Below are positions 16,491 to 20,888 of a stretch of 20,888 bases of DNA, piece by piece. Source of the DNA: Chrysochromulina parva (Eukaryota > Haptophyta > Prymnesiales > Chrysochromulinaceae); assembly GCA_002887195.1 (NCBI GenBank), contig PJAB01000778.1, positions 1-20,888 on the forward strand, read 5' to 3'. A program made the translations under genes and the position numbers. The notes under the pieces are model-generated. The model worked only from the letters and a program-made list of their open reading frames with translations. It was not told the origin of the DNA and searched no databases. How positions within the stretch are numbered: the first letter of the stretch is position 1; each line of letters begins with the position of its first letter.

Positions 16491-16663
16491 AAGAGTCGTT
16501 TTGCGGTGCAGAGATACATATTAGAATTAGTGTTCCACTATGCCAAAGTCGGGAAATCCAAACCGACGTGGAGGTCCTGAAGGACAAACTACGTATAAAG
16601 AATAAACGCATGCAGCATAGTGGAACACTTTAATATGTACCTCTGCACCGCAAAACAACTCTT
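16491..16663. repeat. Long imperfect inverted repeat (foldback or MITE-like)
   Basis: The left arm (16491-16543) and the reverse complement of the right arm (16615-16663) align over about 49 bases with two or three mismatches and one 4-base gap. Shared blocks include TTTTGCGGTGCAGAG, TACATATTA and GTGTTCCACTATGC. The 71-base loop has no coding sign. A transcript of either strand would fold into a hairpin of about 170 bases. It could be a foldback/MITE-type element or a hairpin RNA source. No clear target-site duplication was seen. Confidence 0.85.
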
Positions 16664-16800
16664 CTACATGCACACTGCTAAATAGTCTCTCTGAAGTCAC
16701 CAGGACACCGGGCCCGGCGCGTCTGAGGCTGCCTGCAGGACTGCGCGGGTGCGCGCGAATAGACCGTGCTCTACACAAACAGCGAAACAAGTTTCTCGCC

Positions 16801-17775
16801 TCAGACAGCGAACGCGCTGGAAGAGAAGGCCAAGGCAGCTGCGCTGCTCAGCGTCGCACCCGCCGGCGGCGTGGGCGGTGCATGCGGCATCATCGACCGC
16901 AAGCGCTTGTTCTCCTGGATCAGCAGCTCATTCTGCGCCATGAGCTGGCGGAGCGCCACGAGGACCTCGGGCGATCGCGCCGCGGCGAGCGCCTCATCCG
17001 CCGGTCGCTTCATCCACGCCATTGGCGTGCCGGCGCCGCCGCTCGGCGTGCTTGGGCGCGAGCGGTCTGAGCCAACGTCGGAGACGATCGAGCCCACCGA
17101 GGAGTTGGGTGTCGAGCAGTACGAGGACGTCTCTGAGAGCTCGCCGCCCGATGGCTGGAACATGAGAGCTGGCGGCGTTGGGATGGCTTCGGCCGGGACC
17201 GAGGAGGGAGTGCTGTCGGCCGCCGACGACAGGTCGCGAGCCGAGAGTTTCGACAGCTTGCGGTACGGGCCGCGCGCGCCCGGGCGGGAGCCCCCCGTCG
17301 AGTGGCGGCGCTTGGTGACGATGGAGAGGTACTCGGTGACGAGGTCGGCCAATTCGTCGCTGGGCGAGGCCGCCTCCTTGTAGGGCTGGAGCTGCTCGAT
17401 GCAGCCCGGGCCCAGACGTTTGAGCGCGCTCACGGCGTCGCATCCGTTCATCTCCTTGGCCGCGAGATGCTGGCCGAGGTGCTCCGCAGCGACGGCGACG
17501 GCCATGGCGCGCTCGTAGACGAGCGGCGGGACGGTCTGCAGGCCCGCCTCGAGCTGGCAGATGACGGAGGGCGAGATCGGTGAGGTCGCCTTGGGCGAGA
17601 GAAGGATGCCAAACTCGCGCTGCGTGAGGTTGAGGCTCTTGCGAACCGCGCGGAGGAGCGCGGCAGGGTCCTGCGCGGCGTCGAGGAAGGGCTTCCCCTG
17701 TGGGGAATCGGGCAGCGAGATGTTCAGCGTCTGTGCGGCGATGTCCGCGAGGGCGTCCAGCGTGTTGATCGGCAT
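16801..17775 (-). CDS. Putative DNA-binding protein: lambda-repressor/POU-like HTH plus leucine-zipper-like helix
   Basis: This ORF has 324 residues. LLRAVRKSLNLTQREFGILL (40-59) followed by SPSVICQLEAG (68-78) fits a Cro/C1-type helix-turn-helix. The loop between helices two and three (SPKATSPISP) is longer than in bacterial repressors and recalls the POU-specific domain. A helical segment (80-155) and a basic patch (TKRRHS, then RGPYRKLSK at 168-176, a possible nuclear signal) follow. A Ser/Pro-rich linker leads to VLVALRQLMAQNELLIQENK and RLRSMM (271-296), with hydrophobic residues at 271, 278, 285 and 292, which suggests dimerisation. The tail is Ala/Ser-rich. A transcription regulator is the best reading; the DNA target is unknown. 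It shares a 293-base divergent region with the transporter gene. Confidence 0.75.
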   Translation of the reverse strand: MPINTLDALADIAAQTLNISLPDSPQGKPFLDAAQDPAALLRAVRKSLNLTQREFGILLSPKATSPISPSVICQLEAGLQTVPPLVYERAMAVAVAAEHLGQHLAAKEMNGCDAVSALKRLGPGCIEQLQPYKEAASPSDELADLVTEYLSIVTKRRHSTGGSRPGARGPYRKLSKLSARDLSSAADSTPSSVPAEAIPTPPALMFQPSGGELSETSSYCSTPNSSVGSIVSDVGSDRSRPSTPSGGAGTPMAWMKRPADEALAAARSPEVLVALRQLMAQNELLIQENKRLRSMMPHAPPTPPAGATLSSAAALAFSSSAFAV

Positions 17776-18068
17776 GAGCGTGGACTGGTGATGCTGGGGT
17801 TGTGCGTGGGCGTTCGTGCGAATTTTGGGAGCGAACTGGCGACGCGAATAATTGGTTGGCGAGGACGGAAAGGGCGTTTTTCATCTAAAACATGAACAGA
17901 AACGGCGTTTTTAATCGAAGACAAGAAAAAGGTCAGAACAACCTCACTCCGCGCCCAGCCGTGAGCAGGACTGTTTTTGCACATCCATCCGATCCGCATG
18001 TGCGCAAAAAGTTGCGCTTCGTGAGAAAGTTGTCTCTGTGATTGATAGATTCAGTCGGGGAAGCGCAC
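17776..18068. promoter_or_regulatory. Divergent promoter region between HTH gene and transporter gene
   Basis: These 293 bases separate two divergent ATG codons, so both promoters should lie here. It holds two GGCGTTTTT-starting blocks 31 bases apart (17873 and 17904), and overlapping inverted repeats near the transporter start: TTTTTGCACAT (17974-17984) against ATGTGCGCAAAAA (17998-18010), and GCGCAA-AAAG-TTGCGC (18002-18017). No TATA box is evident. Confidence 0.55.
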
Positions 18069-19789
18069 ATGCCGTACGCCAAAGGCGGCCATTCGCCAGC
18101 CCTGTACGCGCCGGTTGCACAGGCGGGCTGCAGAGCAGCATCAGATCACGATCTCGAGGAGGATGTCGACGATCAAGAGGCCATACCGTCCACTTGCTTC
18201 CTGATGGCGATCAACGCCTTTGCCTTCGCCTACAGCCTGGTGTGCTGCACTCTCGGCGTCATCGTCCTGCCTTCCGAGGCGGTCCACCTCTTTCGCGACC
18301 AACACGCCATGATGCTTGGCGTCATGCTCGGTTGCACGGGCATCACCCAGCTCCTCTCGCCGGCTGTGGGTTACCTCTCCGACCGCTCACTGTCTCCCTA
18401 TGGTCGGAGGCGACCGCTCATGGTGCTAGGTGGCGTCGTCGCATGCGTCGGCAACGTCGCGATGCTCGCCACGCGCGAGCTGCGACTGCGATACATGTTC
18501 ATCGCGGCGCTGACAATAGCCATCTCCGGCCTGAACATAAGGTGTGCGCACAGGCAAAGCTGTGTTCCTCTCCTCACCCTGCACTCCTCCCTGACGCGCG
18601 CGCACACTGCCGCTGACTGACCTATGCACCGCTCGTGCGACCGACGCAGCTACGCGTGCTGGACGGCGCTCCTGCCCGACCTAATCCCAGCTTCGCATAT
18701 AGGGCGTGCCAGTGGCACGATGGCGACGATGAGTATGCTCGGCGCGCTGACCGGCTTTGCCCTCTTTGGGTTCGTGCTCTCGACGGTGCACGCGTATGCC
18801 ATCTACTGCGTCGCCGTCGTGCTGACCATTGGCCTCACGTGCCTCGTGGCACGCGAGAAGCCGCACCGCGAGGCGAGTGTGTGGAGCTGGAGCGAGCTAT
18901 TTGCGTCGTACTCGCTAGACCTCGTGGCCCACCCGGACTTCTTTTGGGTGTTTGTGACGCGCACCTTCTACTACATGGGGGTCTCGCTGCAGGCGTTCGT
19001 GCTTTTCATGCTGCGCGACGTGCAGCGAGTCGACGATCCCACGTACTGCACCTCGCTCCTCGCCATGATCGGCCAGCTCGCCGCCGCCGTCGTCGCGATC
19101 CCGAGTGGCCATCTGTCGGACAAATACGGGCGCAAGCCGCTCGTCTGGACGGCATGTGGCTTCATGGCGATCACGTACTTAGGGTACGCCACATCACCAA
19201 GCCTTCGCAACGTCAATCTCCTCGGCGTCGCCTACGGCATCGGCAACGGCGTCTTCCTGTCGGTCGACTATGCCCTAGCGTGCGACACGCTGCCGGTACG
19301 CCCACCACCGCTGCTGTCCTCTTCTCGCCCTTCTCTTCGCGCGCGCACGCGCGTGCAGGCGAGGACCACCTCGCTTTTGTGTGCCATGGACCACCCGCCG
19401 CCATGCTCGCACCGCCATGCTCGCGCCGCCATGCTCGCACCGCCATGCTCGCGCCGCCATGCTCGCGCCGCCATGCTCGCGCCGCCATGCTCGCGCCCCC
19501 GTGCTCGCGCCGCCGTGCTCCCTGCTCCGCTGACCTGTGCTCTGCCTGCGGCTCTCGCTCGGCCGCGCAGTCGTTCGAGAGTGCCGCGCAAGGCCTCGGG
19601 GTATGGGGCGTGTCTGCCTTCCTCGGGAGCACGAGCGGGCCGCTGATCGCCGCGCCGCTGCTTGCCTATTTTGGATGGACGACCAGCCCCGATCACTACT
19701 CGAGCAGCGGATACGTCGCCGTCAACATCGCCGGCGCGCTCTACGTCATGTGCGCGGCGTTCTTTCTTCGGTACGTTAAGGCCCGGTAA
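18069..19789 (+). CDS. MFS transporter, 12 membrane helices (GPH/SUT-like), three exons
   Basis: Proposed exons are 18069-18541, 18650-19295 and 19571-19789, giving 445 residues. Joining exon 1 to 2 (phase 2) makes GLNISYACWTALLPDL; joining exon 2 to 3 (phase 0) makes DTLPSFESAAQGLGVWG. Both read smoothly as MFS helices 4-5 and 10-11. The start is the first in-frame ATG (18069); the frame opens upstream only with TTG. An acidic N-terminus precedes 12 hydrophobic helices split six and six by a short central loop. The loop between helices 2 and 3 reads GYLSDRSLSPYGRRRPLMV and its counterpart in the second half SGHLSDKYGRKPLVW, the classic MFS signature. The GRRRP form resembles the glycoside-cation symporter/sucrose transporter group. 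The substrate is not determinable; sugar is only a suggestion. Confidence 0.88.
18542..18649 (+). other. Intron 1 of the transporter gene
   Basis: This 108-base intron runs from GTGTGC to GACGCAG. CTGACTGAC at 18613-18621, about 30 bases before the acceptor, is a good branch-site candidate. Without splicing, the reading frame of exon 1 ends at a TGA at 18618-18620, inside the intron. Confidence 0.8.
19296..19570 (+). other. Intron 2 of the transporter gene
   Basis: This 275-base intron runs from GTACGC to CCGCGCAG. CTGAC at 19530-19534 lies about 36 bases before the acceptor. Most of its centre is a 14-base minisatellite. The exon 2 frame stays open through the whole intron and stops only at 19644-19646, so retention would give a protein lacking helices 11 and 12. 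Confidence 0.8.
19399..19520 (+). repeat. 14-base minisatellite inside intron 2
   Basis: The unit CGCCATGCTCGCGC (with CAC/CGC ending variants) is repeated 8.7 times head to tail. The first and third copies end in AC, and the last two have C>T or A>G changes (CCCCGTGC and CGCCGTGC). The 14-base period is not a multiple of three, which supports the intron call. Confidence 0.92.
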
Positions 19790-20000
19790 AGTAAAGCGAC
19801 AGCATGCGTCAGCGAGGCTGCCGTGTGGGGCGTCGGGGCCGCTGGTGCGTGTCTCCACGCCACATCGGCTCCAAGGTGGTGCGGCCCGTCTCGAATTCGT
19901 GTAGAGCACATCAGACTACTGACTAGAGCGATCATCAACGCAGCACACGCTCTCCGCTCTTTGTTAACTGGTGGAAACCAGCAAAACCCTACTCGGCTAT

Positions 20001-20366
20001 TTACAATTCATCCCGCGACGTCTTTGAAGGCACCTGGTAACCAATACGTTTTTTGCACTCCTCCAGCTCGACCTCGCCCATATTGCAGTTGTTTGCAATC
20101 TCATCCGTAACCTCCTCTATGATCTCAGATCGCGAGTCCTCCGACAACTGCTCGTATGTGTAGTCAGTGTGTGCAGCGAGATGGGTCTTCAGGCTGCGAA
20201 ACGTCAGTTGTGAGGCAGCAAACTGTCCGTAGTTGTCGAAGATGTAGCCCTTCACAAGTGGATCCACAATCTGCTGGAATGTGCCGTCGAAAATGTCGTG
20301 CACCGAGCCACCTCCCTTGCAAGTGGCTAGCTGCGTGAGCAGGAGGAATGCATAGAGCCTCATCAT
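20001..20366 (-). CDS. Small secreted protein with C-terminal RDEL (ER-retained), family unknown
   Basis: The ATG at 20366, or the adjacent one at 20363, gives 121 or 120 residues; the frame continues upstream only to a TTG. MMRLYAFLLLTQLATCKGGG is a typical signal peptide. The body is acidic and mixed alpha-helical, with NYGQFAASQLTFRSLKTHL, many Glu/Asp residues and two Cys (NNCNMGEVELEECKKR) that could pair. The protein ends SRDEL at the stop, a K/HDEL-type ER retrieval signal recognised by the ERD2 receptor (established). The location is therefore the ER lumen; the function is unknown. Canopy-like proteins share the tail type but have more Cys, so that match is not supported. An element with CCAATTAACGTGAACGTG lies about 50-80 bases upstream. 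Confidence 0.75.
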   Translation of the reverse strand: MMRLYAFLLLTQLATCKGGGSVHDIFDGTFQQIVDPLVKGYIFDNYGQFAASQLTFRSLKTHLAAHTDYTYEQLSEDSRSEIIEEVTDEIANNCNMGEVELEECKKRIGYQVPSKTSRDEL

Positions 20367-20888
20367 GGCGACACGCGCGACTTCGACGGCCGATTCTGGC
20401 AAAACGAAACTACATCACGTTCACGTTAATTGGCCAACTCGGCGAAACTACCGGTACATCAAACTTGGGCTGCGTCGAGCGCTTTGCGCAGCGCTTTTCT
20501 TCTTTCTTACATCATCTTGCCTGCATGCATTCATACGAGACGAGCATGCAGCTTTGCCTGTGGAAAAAGCACATCAAATTGCACAGTTGTTATGTGCGAA
20601 GAAGTCTTGCCACTCGTGACGTATCCGCATTGGCCCAGCCTCGGGCCGAAGCACCTGGTGGCCATTGGCAGCCTCAAGCCCGCTTCCAACCGCAGCGCCG
20701 AGCACTATTGCAAGTTGTTATGCTCAGCTGAGCCGCGCTGCCAGAGCTACGTCATCGCACCAGCGCGCAGTCGGCAGAGCAATCACACACTAGTGCCATC
20801 ATGCAAGCTGCACGTCTGCAGCGGCGCTTTGAGTCAAAGCCCTTTGAGGCCTCCCGCTGCCAGACTGGTCCATACGACCCCGCATAGC
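20367..20888. other. Region upstream of the RDEL gene to the window end, no gene called
   Basis: These 522 bases hold the shared element (20415-20446) and an 8-base inverted repeat CTGCATGC/GCATGCAG (20521-20551). A plus-strand open frame (20348-20731) overlaps the RDEL gene start and has no protein-like features. A 28-codon frame begins with ATG at 20801 in a fair context and ends at 20887; it might be a first exon but is too short to support. Confidence 0.5.
20415..20446 (-). promoter_or_regulatory. Shared upstream element, copy 2 (RDEL gene)
   Basis: On the minus strand this reads GCCGAG, TTGGCCAATT, then AACGTGAACGTG, about 49-80 bases before the ATG at 20366. It contains a CCAAT box directly followed by two ACGTG cores. 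In animals and plants CCAAT plus ACGTG-type motifs occur in ER-stress promoters; that parallel is an inference. Confidence 0.5.

Larger units (their letters stand above)
16202..16800. other. Intergenic region with foldback and tandem sites
   Basis: These 599 bases lie upstream of the RAPSPR gene and downstream of the helix-turn-helix gene, both on the minus strand. From left to right they hold a short element also found near 20430 (16309-16341), two ACGT-core sites (16437-16472), and a long inverted repeat (16491-16663). No protein-coding gene is supported here. Confidence 0.6.

Noticed and set aside
19399..19520. The regular repeat in the transporter intron as a CRISPR array
   Set aside because: The 14-base units are directly adjacent with no unique spacers, so it is a minisatellite.
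18635..19570. A plus-strand frame open across exon 2 of the transporter in a different phase
   Set aside because: Only its last part (from 19571) reads as transporter. The Arg/His-rich remainder is out of frame with exon 2, which has clear membrane helices.
16768..19907. TGCTCTACAC at 16768 and its reverse complement near 19898 as ends of a mobile element
   Set aside because: Only about 10 bases match, no target-site duplication was seen, and ordinary genes lie between.
20801..20887. A 28-codon frame at the right edge as a gene start
   Set aside because: It is too short and has no signal, motif or clear splice donor to support it.

Overview
The window looks like nuclear DNA from a GC-rich unicellular eukaryotic alga. 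A haptophyte (Prymnesium, Chrysochromulina or Emiliania relative) fits best, but this is inferred from style and not proven. The signs are: spliced genes with GT-AG introns and CTGAC branch-site-like motifs, good Kozak starts, very long Ser-Pro-rich (extensin/pherophorin-like) tracts, secreted modules carrying an Arg-Arg-Leu-Gln motif, secretory or organelle presequences, an ER-retention tail (RDEL), and an absence of bacterial operon structure.

Layout. 1-6396 (+): a 5'-truncated giant surface protein with an SPPP-rich ectodomain, one transmembrane helix, a cytosolic coiled coil and a degenerate protein-kinase domain. 6585-10286 (+): an Ala/Glu-rich coiled-coil protein ending in two EF-hands, which shares a coiled-coil block with its neighbour. 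10530-11912 (-): a glycosyltransferase with an Asp-rich metal-binding motif. 11940-12776 (+): a GrxB-type glutaredoxin with a presequence, diverging from the glycosyltransferase with only 27 bases between the outermost ATGs. 13321-14343 (-): a pfkB-fold sugar kinase homologue with a signal peptide and Asn at the usual catalytic Asp. 14630-16201 (-): an unrecognised coiled-coil protein with RAPSPR repeats. 16801-17775 (-): a probable DNA-binding protein with a lambda-repressor/POU-like helix-turn-helix and a leucine-zipper-like helix. 18069-19789 (+): a 12-helix MFS transporter in three exons. 20001-20366 (-): a small secreted protein ending in RDEL.

Non-coding structure includes a long foldback (about 50-base arms) at 16491-16663, tandem ACGT-core sites beside it, a similar ~33-base element upstream of two minus-strand genes (16309-16341 and 20415-20446), a 14-base minisatellite inside the last intron of the transporter gene, and short tandem duplications at gene ends.

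No bacterial-style defence or metabolic operon is present. The pieces most worth following are the receptor-like pseudokinase next to a Ca2+-binding coiled-coil partner that shares its coiled-coil block, and the shared upstream element of the RDEL gene and the RAPSPR gene.
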